Source: Peptostreptococcaceae bacterium
GTDB lineage: Bacteria; Bacillota; Clostridia; Peptostreptococcales; Anaerovoracaceae
Reading direction: 5' to 3'
Assembly (NCBI GenBank): GCA_016650115.1
Contig: JAENWI010000120.1
Location: 1 to 5,178, forward strand
DNA length: 5,178 bases
Below, piece after piece: positions 1 to 5,178 of the stretch; the stretch's first letter is position 1, and each line of letters starts with the position of its first letter. A program made the position numbers and the translations under genes. The notes beneath the pieces were generated by a model, which saw nothing but the letters and a program-made list of their open reading frames with translations, searched no databases and had not been told where the DNA came from.

Positions 1-510
1 CTTTTGTTTTAGGTTATCAAAAGCTATAACCTTGTCAAACAGCATCAGATCAACATCCTTAAACCCTTCCTGATCTTCTGCATCTAACTTTAAGGTTGGC
101 TCGCTGTATTTTACGAAATCATAAGAAAAATATCCCACAAGACCACCTGCAAACGGAGGCAGATAATCAAATTTCGGGCTTTTATTTTCTTCGAGGATTT
201 GCCTTATATAATCTTTGGGATGTACTGCTTTTATAGCAATCTTTTTCTCTAAGCCTATATTCAGCATCCCGTCAATGCAAGTCACCTCCATCGTTGGATC
301 AAATCCCAAAAATGTATATCTCCCCCATTTTTCGGGGCTTTCCATACTTTCAAGCATATAACAGTGTTTGCTTATCGTTTTCAGAATTTTTAACACCTCA
401 ATAGGCGTCCTGATATCAGAATAAATTTCACGGCTTAATGGTATTATTTTATAATCCCCCACCAGCTCTTTTGCTACCTCTAAACTTGGTTTAACCATCA
501 TAATTGTCAT
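1..510 (-). CDS. trpE: Anthranilate synthase component I, N-terminal part (runs off the window)
   Basis: TrpE is the large subunit of anthranilate synthase, which makes anthranilate from chorismate with ammonia supplied by the TrpG glutaminase; this is the first committed step of tryptophan synthesis in the cytoplasm. The 170 visible codons cover the N-terminal regulatory domain and the beginning of the core. Residues 51-69 (YMLES ... KWGRYTFLG) match the LLES-x-RYSF-G segment that forms the tryptophan feedback site in TrpE. Residues 119-131 (PFAGGLVGYFSYD) are the conserved glycine-rich strand of the family. The catalytic chorismate-binding domain lies beyond the left edge. I chose the ATG at 510 because AGGAGG lies 10 nt upstream; Met4 and Met5 would sit 19 and 22 nt away. 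A Trp-specific T-box leader precedes the gene, which favours TrpE over the related PabB. The frame is open to the window edge with no sign of damage. Confidence 0.93.
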   Translation of the reverse strand, partial: MTIMMVKPSLEVAKELVGDYKIIPLSREIYSDIRTPIEVLKILKTISKHCYMLESMESPEKWGRYTFLGFDPTMEVTCIDGMLNIGLEKKIAIKAVHPKDYIRQILEENKSPKFDYLPPFAGGLVGYFSYDFVKYSEPTLKLDAEDQEGFKDVDLMLFDKVIAFDNLKQK

Positions 511-520
511 TTTTGTTCTT

Positions 521-526
521 CCTCCT
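521..526 (-). promoter_or_regulatory. trpE ribosome binding site
   Basis: The minus strand reads AGGAGG, 10 nt before the ATG at 510. The spacing is slightly long but the match to the anti-Shine-Dalgarno is strong, and it fixes Met1 rather than Met4 or Met5 as the trpE start. It lies downstream of the T-box terminator, so it is present on the RNA only after readthrough. Confidence 0.8.
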
Positions 527-563
527 GATTATGAATTTTACTGGGAGAAATTTTTTTATACAT

Positions 564-604
564 AAAAAAACTCGCCCTCAACAGAATACTGTCAAGGACG
601 AGTT
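564..604 (-). terminator. Intrinsic terminator of the trpE T-box leader
   Basis: On the minus strand a 16-bp stem pairs positions 604-589 with 584-569 without a mismatch (a few G.U pairs), closed by a TATT loop at 588-585 and followed by a run of T down to 564. The run of T exists only on the minus strand, so the element terminates leader transcripts heading into trpE. The 5' arm contains CGUCCUU (600-594), which is also the 3' partner of the T-box antiterminator, so terminator and antiterminator are mutually exclusive. Confidence 0.95.
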
Positions 605-747
605 AATAAATAAACCCGCGGTACCACCTTGCTTTAGGGAAATCCCCACTCTCAACAGGATACTAACATATCCCATGCAACTAACGCATGCATTCACGTC
701 ACGAAATACTCAGAACAAAAAGTCCCTTTGGCCGCACCCTCCGTGGT

Positions 748-750
748 CCA
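748..750 (-). promoter_or_regulatory. T-box specifier codon UGG (Trp)
   Basis: UGG lies in the 3' strand of the specifier loop (AAAUGGA) between the helices UUGUU/AACAA and CCAC/GUGG, followed by the purine usual after a specifier. It would pair with the CCA anticodon of tRNA-Trp. The codon agrees with the downstream gene being trpE, so each call supports the other. Confidence 0.87.
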
Positions 751-859
751 TTTAACAATCTGCGTTCTGCCGGGCTCTCATCAACCCCAACTCTCTGTAA
801 GTGCACAATTTGTTTTTATCTCCACATCATCGGTTTCAAAATCTTATTCAATTTTTTTA

Positions 860-888
860 AGTATAACCATATTTTGATAACAAGTCAA
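860..888 (-). promoter_or_regulatory. Sigma-A-type promoter of the T-box/trpE transcript
   Basis: The minus strand carries TTGACT (888-883), a 17-nt spacer and TATACT (865-860), each matching the vegetative consensus at five of six positions. Initiation about 7 nt downstream, near 853, would begin the RNA just before Stem I of the T-box. This is the best promoter in the window and makes trpE independent of the upstream ABC genes. Confidence 0.8.
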
Positions 889-890
889 TA

Positions 891-910
891 CTTAATATCG
901 TTTATTTCAA
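891..910 (-). repeat. 20-nt direct repeat, promoter-proximal copy
   Basis: The minus-strand sequence TTGAAATAAACGATATTAAG is identical to the copy at 930-949, with starts 39 nt apart. This copy ends 2 nt before the -35 box of the trpE promoter. A partial third unit, TTGAAATAA, begins at 921, 11 nt upstream of this one. The repeat is not a palindrome. It could be a protein binding site or a small tandem duplication; the sequence alone does not decide. Confidence 0.75.
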
Positions 911-921
911 GGTTATTTCAA

Positions 922-949
922 TTTATATGCTTAATATCGTTTATTTCAA
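922..949 (-). promoter_or_regulatory. Possible secondary promoter inside the repeat region
   Basis: TTGAAA (949-944), a 16-nt spacer and TATAAA (927-922) each match the consensus at five of six positions. The region is very AT-rich, so chance matches are expected, and the TTGACT/TATACT promoter closer to the leader has better spacing. Listed as a weak candidate only. Confidence 0.25.
930..949 (-). repeat. 20-nt direct repeat, distal copy
   Basis: Exact second copy of the repeat at 891-910. Its first six bases (TTGAAA, 949-944) followed after 16 nt by TATAAA (927-922) also resemble a weak upstream sigma-A promoter, so the duplication may have created or copied promoter-like sequence. Confidence 0.75.
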
Positions 950-970
950 TTTAATCATCATGGTGTTTTT

Positions 971-1007
971 AAATAAAATATTCAAGTCAATTTTTAATCA
1001 ACTCAAA
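971..1007 (-). terminator. Candidate weak terminator after the ABC permease gene
   Basis: About 20 nt after the permease stop, the minus-strand RNA can form a 12-bp stem (1007-996 with 992-981) with a 3-nt loop, followed by UAUUUUAUUU. The stem has one G-C pair and four G.U pairs, so it is not very stable. On the plus strand the G.U pairs become A/C mismatches, which suggests that any function is in minus-strand transcripts. Position and U-rich tail fit a terminator, but efficiency is doubtful. Confidence 0.4.
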
Positions 1008-1026
1008 CAAATTCAGTTATATCTTT

Positions 1027-2244
1027 CTATTCATATCTCAAGGCTTCAATAGGATCCAGTTTTGCAGCTTTCCTGGCTGGATATATCCCGAAGAACATAC
1101 CGACCATAGCTGAAAACAGAACTGCAAACAGAACCACAAGAGGACTTATTACAAGCTCTGCTCCAGCAATTGACATGCCGATTACTGCAATTCCTGCACC
1201 CAAAGCTGTACCTATTACGCCACCGATTGCTGATATAATCATAGACTCAATTAAGAACTGTACCAGGATATCATTTGTTCTTGCCCCTAATGCTTTTCTG
1301 ATGCCGATCTCTCTGGTTCTTTCTGTAACAGAAACAAGCATTATATTCATGATTCCAATACCACCTACAATAAGAGAAATACCTGCTATCGCTCCAATTG
1401 CAAGGGATAATGTGCCTAAAATCTGATCTACCGTTCCCTGTTGGGATTCCACTGAATCGGAGGTGTAAAATCCTTTTTCAATCCCTTTTATTTTTTCCAA
1501 ATAGTTCACCATGGCATCAGATGTTTGCTTGATATCATATCCATCTCCAATATATATGTTTAGCATACTTGCATTAATTTCCAGGTCCCCTTGGATTGAT
1601 GTATATGGCGAATATGCTGCATAAGCACTTGTTGACATAAGCCCGCTGAAAAGGCTTTTTTCTTCTGCATATACACCTATAATAACAAATTCTCTCATAT
1701 TCCCGTTGACGTTAAGGTTTAGTGTTCTTCCTACTGGATTTTCTGTATTGAAGAAGAATTTTGCACCTGTCTTTTCAATCACGACGTAGTCTCTTTTCCC
1801 CTTCAAGTCAGAATTACTGATCATTCTTCCATGAATAATATTCATATTTTTAAATTTATCATAATCCCCTGCTACACCTTGGACCGCCCATTTCCCCTTT
1901 ACTCTCCCTACTGTAGTTTCTGACTGAATATTGTTGGACGGATCAATATACGCCAGTTCCTTCTCAAATCTAACAGAAAGAGCATCAATGTCTTCCTGAG
2001 AAAAGGCTGCGTTCGGGCTGATGGTCATGTCCGGATTTTCGCGCCAGTTGGGATAAATCATCACATTATTTTTCCCGAAGCTTTCAAATTCTTTAGAAAC
2101 AGTCGCCTTTGCACTATCTCCTATTGATGTAATGGCAATAACAGAACTTATCCCAATAATAATTCCAAGCATGGTAAGAAATGATCTCATTTTATTTGAT
2201 CTGATTGATGTAAGGGCTAATTTTATATTTTCCAGAAACAGCAT
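1027..2244 (-). CDS. MacB/FtsX-family ABC transporter permease (YknZ-like)
   Basis: This is the membrane subunit of a type VII (mechanotransmission, MacB-type) ABC system. Its 405 residues show the expected layout: a cytoplasmic N-terminus, TM1 at about 21-41 (MLGIIIGISSVIAI), a large extracytoplasmic domain at about 42-275, and three more helices at about 277-303, 327-356 and 364-388. The coupling segment TERTREIGIRKALGA (307-321) and the C-terminal YPARKAAKLDPIEALRYE (388-405) are hallmarks of the MacB/FtsX permease family. The length is normal for a MacB-type permease without a fused ATPase. Its ATG overlaps the ATPase stop by 1 nt (TAATG) and has AGGAGG 7 nt upstream, so the two are translationally coupled. 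With the adaptor and ATPase it should form a dimeric exporter or envelope-stress system; the substrate cannot be read from sequence. In B. subtilis the similar YknWXYZ protects against the SdpC toxin, but orthology is not shown here. Confidence 0.93.
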   Translation of the reverse strand: MLFLENIKLALTSIRSNKMRSFLTMLGIIIGISSVIAITSIGDSAKATVSKEFESFGKNNVMIYPNWRENPDMTISPNAAFSQEDIDALSVRFEKELAYIDPSNNIQSETTVGRVKGKWAVQGVAGDYDKFKNMNIIHGRMISNSDLKGKRDYVVIEKTGAKFFFNTENPVGRTLNLNVNGNMREFVIIGVYAEEKSLFSGLMSTSAYAAYSPYTSIQGDLEINASMLNIYIGDGYDIKQTSDAMVNYLEKIKGIEKGFYTSDSVESQQGTVDQILGTLSLAIGAIAGISLIVGGIGIMNIMLVSVTERTREIGIRKALGARTNDILVQFLIESMIISAIGGVIGTALGAGIAVIGMSIAGAELVISPLVVLFAVLFSAMVGMFFGIYPARKAAKLDPIEALRYE

Positions 2245-2957
2245 TACAGCGCCTCCTGTTTCATATTTTCAGTTTCTTTATCGCTGGTGATTTCACCATC
2301 AAAAAACGTAATAATTCTATCTGTATATTTTGCAATATCATGTTCATGAGTAACAATGATGACAGTGTTTTTATCTTCCTTGTTTAATTTTCTAAATATC
2401 TCCATAATCTCAATGGATGACTTTGAATCCAGATTGCCAGTGGGTTCATCAGCCAAAATAATTGGCGGTTTATTGGTTAACGCCCTGGCTATGGCAACCC
2501 TTTGTTTTTGGCCCCCCGACAGTTCATTGGGCATATGATGATACCTGTCACCCAACCCTACTCCATTTAATAATTCAATCGCTCTACAGCGCCTTTCCTC
2601 TTTAGGGATTTTTGCATAAACCATAGGGAGCTCAACGTTTTTCAAAGCAGTAGTTCTAGGTATTAAATTGAAGGATTGAAAAATGAAACCAACATTTTTA
2701 TTTCTGACCTGTGAAAGTTGGTCGTCCGTTTTTTCACTTACATCCACACCCTCAATGTAATAGTTCCCCCCTGTTGGTCTGTCCAGGCAGCCGAGAATAT
2801 TCATTAAGGTAGACTTACCTGAACCGGAAACTCCCATTATTGCAACAAATTCTCCCTCTTTAATTGTTAGATTTATATCTTTCAAGGCTTCAACATTTAT
2901 AGTACCGTTTTTATATGTTTTATAAATATTCTCCAGCCTGATAATTTCTTTACTCAT
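2244..2957 (-). CDS. ABC transporter ATP-binding protein (MacB/LolD/YknY-like)
   Basis: This cytoplasmic ATPase powers the adjacent permease. The 237-residue protein has all nucleotide-binding motifs: Walker [10 protein letters not shown] (42-50), Q-loop Gln94, signature LSGGQ (146-150), Walker B IILADEP (166-172) with catalytic Glu171, D-loop NLD (175-177) and switch His204. [17 protein letters not shown] and ADEPTGNLD are typical of the LolD/MacB/FtsE group that works with FtsX-type permeases. I place the start at the ATG at 2957, not at the upstream in-frame ATG at 2999. The shorter form begins with the usual [11 protein letters not shown], has a GAGGCGGG Shine-Dalgarno 8 nt upstream, and overlaps the adaptor gene by only 8 nt (ATGAGTAA) instead of 50. 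The downstream permease start overlaps its stop by 1 nt, a typical arrangement for subunits made in fixed ratio. Confidence 0.95.
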   Translation of the reverse strand: MSKEIIRLENIYKTYKNGTINVEALKDINLTIKEGEFVAIMGVSGSGKSTLMNILGCLDRPTGGNYYIEGVDVSEKTDDQLSQVRNKNVGFIFQSFNLIPRTTALKNVELPMVYAKIPKEERRCRAIELLNGVGLGDRYHHMPNELSGGQKQRVAIARALTNKPPIILADEPTGNLDSKSSIEIMEIFRKLNKEDKNTVIIVTHEHDIAKYTDRIITFFDGEITSDKETENMKQEAL

Positions 2958-4062
2958 TTCTACTTCCCGCCTCTTCCTGAATTCGAACAGTCGCACCATC
3001 TTTCAGATCGAATCCTGGGTTCAAAATAATTTTATCCCTCACTTTTAACTTCGAAGAAATCACTTCTACGTCTAATGTCCCTTCAATGCCCAGTTTTACA
3101 AGTATAATTTTAACTGTTTCATCAGCATTCAACAATACAATACTGTTCTCCCCGGTTTCGGGATCTTCCAGTATGGAATCGATGGGTACAATCAAAGCCT
3201 TTTCCTTGCTCTGAATTAAAATACTGGCTTTTGCAGAAACACCCGAAATAATGTTTGTCTGTCCTTTATCAATTAAAATTACGACAGGAATAATCATTTC
3301 ATTTGTTGCACTATTTTTGCTTTCTCCTGTGGATGCTATTTTTTCAACCTGACCGAAAATAATCACATCTCCAGTTACTTCTGCCTTTATTTTCACCTTT
3401 TGGCCAACTTTAATTTTACTGATATCGAACTCACTTACTTCAACTTTCATTTTTAAGTTGTTCAAATCCTCCACAACAAACAATGCTTCAGAATTAATTG
3501 AGCTGGATGCCACTTTCCCGGCAACAGCATTAATTCTGGTAACCGTTCCATTGATTGGGCTTTTAATGCTTGTTTTATCCCCGATATCATAGGACTGAAC
3601 TGTTAAAATATCATTATTATACAGACTCTTCTTTTGGTTAAGTTCATCCTTGGATATTGCCCCTTCATTAAACAGCAATTTTGCATTTTCATATTGTGTT
3701 CTCGATAAACTGAGTGCATTGACAGCTTTTGCATATTGACTTTGTAGGTCGCTGGCATTTAATTTGGCTAAAGTTTGACCGGCGATCACCTGTTGCCCTT
3801 CTTTCACCAGAATAGAAGATATTTCATTGGCTGAAGAAGACATGATTTCTGCTTTTTCCGCTCCTTCTATGGTTCCATTAATTGAAACTGCCTCTTCAAT
3901 ATATCCTTCAGTTACTTCCCCTGCAGACACAATGGGTGCGATATTCTTTGGCGGTATTAAAAAAGCAGCAGCTGCGATTAATAGAATCAACACACCAATT
4001 CCTATCACAAAGCCTTTTTTCTTCTTGCTCCACTTGACTTTATTTTCATTTTTCTCAAACAT
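2950..4062 (-). CDS. Membrane-fusion (HlyD/MacA-like) adaptor protein of the ABC system (YknX-like)
   Basis: This is the extracytoplasmic adaptor of the MacAB-like system, anchored in the membrane and contacting the permease outer domain. The 370-residue protein starts with a charged segment (residues 8-16, rich in Lys) and one signal-anchor helix at about 18-36; no lipobox cysteine is visible. Then come the first lipoyl half-motif (about 70-102, with VKEGQQVIAGQTLAKL), a short alpha-hairpin (about 103-152), the second lipoyl half (about 164-197, IKSPINGTVTRI), a beta-barrel (about 203-282) and a membrane-proximal domain (about 287-362). The hairpin is short, as in Gram-positive adaptors that need no TolC partner. 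The start at 4062 has AAAAGGGG 8 nt upstream; a nearer ATG at 4069 is out of frame and closes after four codons. It begins 33 nt after the Gate gene and ends 8 nt inside the ATPase gene. Confidence 0.92.
   Translation of the reverse strand: MFEKNENKVKWSKKKKGFVIGIGVLILLIAAAAFLIPPKNIAPIVSAGEVTEGYIEEAVSINGTIEGAEKAEIMSSSANEISSILVKEGQQVIAGQTLAKLNASDLQSQYAKAVNALSLSRTQYENAKLLFNEGAISKDELNQKKSLYNNDILTVQSYDIGDKTSIKSPINGTVTRINAVAGKVASSSINSEALFVVEDLNNLKMKVEVSEFDISKIKVGQKVKIKAEVTGDVIIFGQVEKIASTGESKNSATNEMIIPVVILIDKGQTNIISGVSAKASILIQSKEKALIVPIDSILEDPETGENSIVLLNADETVKIILVKLGIEGTLDVEVISSKLKVRDKIILNPGFDLKDGATVRIQEEAGSRNE
2966..2973 (-). promoter_or_regulatory. Ribosome binding site that sets the ATPase start
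   Basis: The minus strand reads GAGGCGGG 8 nt before the ATG at 2957, inside the last codons of the adaptor gene. It supports the 237-residue ATPase over a form 14 residues longer starting at 2999. Confidence 0.6.
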
Positions 4063-4095
4063 TTTCCATTCCCCTTTTATCCATTCAATCCAGTT

Positions 4096-4554
4096 TCAAT
4101 TCTCCATATTCTTAAAGTATGGCAGTCTGGCCGCGATCATTGTTGCAACCAGCGCAAAAGCCAATCTTCCAATTGTTACCACTAAAACGTTCGCACCTGC
4201 CACATAAAACAAAAATCCAGTTTCTATAATCCCATGACATAGATACATAAAAACAGCAACCAGAGCCATGTCTTTTTTCGAAAGAGGCGTTTTTTTATTG
4301 ATTTCCATGATCGTCCCAGCCCCGTAGGTAACCCCCATAAAAACTGCAACCAATAAAGGAAATACGGCATTTTTACTCATGCCCATTATTTTTCCAAATC
4401 CTTCAAGTTTAATTGCAAGTCTCTCAATGATTTTATATACCATTAATATTTCAATGATAATCATCAACGGGATCAATACTCTAAGGAGGTTAATGGTAGT
4501 AGTGATTGCGCCGGTAATCATTTCATTTATAATTACATCCATTGTCACACTCAT
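4096..4554 (-). CDS. Small Gate-domain (nucleoside-recognition-like) membrane protein, second of a pair
   Basis: This is a 152-residue integral membrane protein with hydrophobic helices at about 18-40, 62-82, 93-112 and 115-140. The segment GMSKNAVFPLLVAVFMGVTYGAGTI (residues 58-82, shown in part: NAVFPLLVAVFMGVTYG) resembles the Gate domain found in SpmA/SpmB, nucleoside transporters and FeoB, where a conserved Pro precedes a pore helix and a Gly-rich break. Residues 83-95 form a charged cytoplasmic-looking loop (MEINKKTPLSKKD). It is half the size of most Gate transporters and overlaps the upstream Gate gene by 1 nt (TAATG), with GGGAGGG 8 nt before its ATG. The two probably assemble as a heteromer. 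Substrate and role are unknown to me. A spore-maturation type role or a small-molecule transporter are both possible. Confidence 0.7.
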   Translation of the reverse strand: MSVTMDVIINEMITGAITTTINLLRVLIPLMIIIEILMVYKIIERLAIKLEGFGKIMGMSKNAVFPLLVAVFMGVTYGAGTIMEINKKTPLSKKDMALVAVFMYLCHGIIETGFLFYVAGANVLVVTIGRLAFALVATMIAARLPYFKNMEN

Positions 4555-4985
4555 TATAAAATCCCTCCCAGCCAGCCAACCAGCAGACCAATAAAAATTG
4601 CCAGAGTTATTCTGAACACAGCTAACTTTATTGGGGGGAATCCAATTTTTTGTGCAATTGCCGATTCCACGGGAAGAGAATGAACGGTCAAAATAATCAT
4701 TGCGATAGTTGTGATTTGAGCCATGTTGAAATCAAAAGATCTCATCGCTGCAATCACCCCATATTCATCAGTAAATACCCCCATTATAATCGGAATGATT
4801 GCATTTCCAGGCAATCCAAATAATCCCATGCTTGGTTCAAAGGCGTTTTGAAGCCAGGGCATAATTGGGGAATATTTTACTAAAACCACGACGAAATAGA
4901 TAGGAAGCATAATTTTAAGAAGCATTAATCCCGTCTTAAGACCTTTTACTGTACCATCCTTTACCGCCGTAAAAAAAATGTTCAT
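4554..4985 (-). CDS. Small Gate-domain (nucleoside-recognition-like) membrane protein, first of a pair
   Basis: This is a 143-residue membrane protein with helices at about 17-38, 58-80, 88-104 and 118-140. Residues 57-73 (GLPGNAIIPIIMGVFTD) carry the same Gly-x-x-x-Asn-Ala-x-x-Pro pattern as its downstream neighbour and as the Gate helices of FeoB (GLxGKAFIPLLMG), so the two genes look like diverged copies. Unlike the partner, it has acidic residues after the pore-helix motif (TDEYG, 72-76) and a HSLPVESA segment (102-109). The ATG follows the asnS stop with no gap (TAAATG), and GGAG lies 6 nt upstream within the end of asnS. It is too short to be a full nucleoside transporter. Function unknown; probably one half of a two-subunit channel or transporter with the next gene. 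Confidence 0.72.
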   Translation of the reverse strand: MNIFFTAVKDGTVKGLKTGLMLLKIMLPIYFVVVLVKYSPIMPWLQNAFEPSMGLFGLPGNAIIPIIMGVFTDEYGVIAAMRSFDFNMAQITTIAMIILTVHSLPVESAIAQKIGFPPIKLAVFRITLAIFIGLLVGWLGGIL

Positions 4986-5178
4986 TTAAAACTCCGCTGT
5001 TTTTGGTGTCCTTGGGAAAGGCTGCACGTCTCTGATATTGGTCATACCTGTTATGTACATAATGATTCTTTCGAATCCTAATCCGTAACCCGCATGTTTC
5101 ACGCCGCCATATTTTCTGATGTCCAGATACCACCAGTAATCCTTCTCGTCAAGTCCCATTTCTGCCATACGTCCTTTA
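4986..5178 (-). CDS. asnS: Asparaginyl-tRNA synthetase, C-terminal end (runs off the window)
   Basis: AsnRS is a class IIb aminoacyl-tRNA synthetase that charges tRNA-Asn with asparagine in the cytoplasm. The last 63 codons are visible. They contain [12 protein letters not shown], then class II motif 3 [17 protein letters not shown] with its ATP-contacting arginine, and the family's terminal signature [17 protein letters not shown]. The same region of AspRS or LysRS ends differently, so AsnRS is the best call. The protein ends at a TAA that touches the ATG of the first Gate gene, so the two must share a transcript. The frame stays open to the window edge (Lys-Gly-Arg precede the internal Met at 5168), so that Met is not a start. 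Confidence 0.95.
   Translation of the reverse strand, partial: KGRMAEMGLDEKDYWWYLDIRKYGGVKHAGYGLGFERIIMYITGMTNIRDVQPFPRTPKTAEF

Larger units (their letters stand above)
564..853 (-). promoter_or_regulatory. Tryptophan-specific T-box riboswitch (leader of trpE)
   Basis: This leader RNA senses uncharged tRNA and controls readthrough into trpE. The conserved T-box sequence AAGGTGGTACCGCG lies at 630-617. In the antiterminator AAGG (630-627) pairs with CCUU (597-594) and GCG (619-617) with CGU (600-598), leaving the 7-nt UGGUACC bulge that binds the tRNA acceptor end. In Stem I, GUGG (825-822) pairs with CCAC (746-743) and AACAA (814-810) with UUGUU (758-754). Together they enclose an internal loop whose 3' strand holds UGG followed by A, so the specifier codon is UGG (Trp) at 750-748. 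An AGAGAG segment at 796-791 fits the conserved upper Stem I region. Small hairpins at 693-675 and 673-658 lie in the linker. The 5' end is inferred from the promoter. High tRNA-Trp charging should give termination, low charging expression. Confidence 0.93.

Noticed and set aside
891..949. CRISPR-like array from the 20-nt repeats
   Set aside because: Only two full copies, AT-rich and non-palindromic, with a 19-nt spacer and no cas genes.
504..954. Two plus-strand open frames (504-755 and 688-954)
   Set aside because: They run antisense through the T-box leader and promoter, have no ribosome binding site, and their residues reflect the RNA structure and AT-rich DNA rather than a protein family.
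943..963. Tiny ORF (ATGATG..., six codons) upstream of the trpE promoter as a leader peptide
   Set aside because: No ribosome binding site, no Trp codons, and it lies upstream of the main promoter.
1175..1426. Plus-strand open frame rich in Ile and Pro
   Set aside because: It is the antisense shadow of the permease helices; no start signal, and the minus-strand frame is a clear MacB-type protein.
2958..2999. Longer ATPase start at 2999
   Set aside because: It adds 14 basic residues that are just the adaptor's end read in another frame, and the ATG at 2957 has the better Shine-Dalgarno and the usual N-terminus.
4063..4095. Separate promoter for the adaptor gene
   Set aside because: The 33-nt gap has TTGAAA but the nearest -10-like hexamer is only 14 nt away and poor; co-transcription from upstream is simpler.
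3827..4207. Plus-strand open frame of 126 codons
   Set aside because: It crosses the adaptor N-terminus and the end of the Gate gene on the other strand, both of which are well supported.
4936..5133. Second minus-strand frame overlapping asnS
   Set aside because: Out of frame with the AsnRS signature; its sequence shows no family features.

Overview
The window is AT-rich and looks like a low-GC Firmicute, most likely a clostridial anaerobe. The clues are strong GGAGG-type ribosome binding sites, a tryptophan T-box leader in front of trpE (Bacillus subtilis itself uses TRAP for this operon), and a Gram-positive MacAB/YknXYZ-type ABC system. The assignment rests on gene style only, because no rRNA is present. 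Every gene I can support lies on the minus strand, so transcription runs from high to low coordinates.

Right-hand block (5178 down to about 980): this looks like one tightly packed transcription unit. It starts with the 3' end of asnS (asparaginyl-tRNA synthetase). Two small membrane proteins with Gate-like (nucleoside-recognition/FeoB-type) helices follow with no spacer; asnS stop and first start touch, and the two Gate genes overlap by 1 nt. After 33 nt come a membrane-fusion (adaptor) protein, an ABC ATPase overlapping it by 8 nt, and a MacB/FtsX-type permease overlapping the ATPase by 1 nt. The last three form a complete MacA-MacB-like exporter or envelope-stress system split over three polypeptides. 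The Gate pair probably forms a heteromeric membrane protein of unknown substrate. A weak, G.U-rich hairpin with a U-rich tail lies about 20 nt after the permease stop and may end the unit.

Left-hand block (about 950 down to 1): a regulatory region of about 440 nt drives trpE (anthranilate synthase component I), of which the first 170 codons are in the window. Reading along the minus strand it holds two exact 20-nt direct repeats 39 nt apart, a good sigma-A promoter (TTGACT, 17 nt, TATACT), and a T-box riboswitch. The T-box has a recognisable Stem I specifier loop with a UGG (Trp) codon, the conserved T-box sequence and antiterminator, and a perfect 16-bp intrinsic terminator. A normal Shine-Dalgarno and trpE follow. 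Uncharged tRNA-Trp should favour the antiterminator and turn on trpE.

Nothing here is a clearly unprecedented system. The points most worth a second look are the split Gate pair placed between asnS and the ABC genes, the promoter-adjacent repeats, and the T-box acceptor-binding base, which does not match the expected tRNA-Trp discriminator by Watson-Crick pairing.
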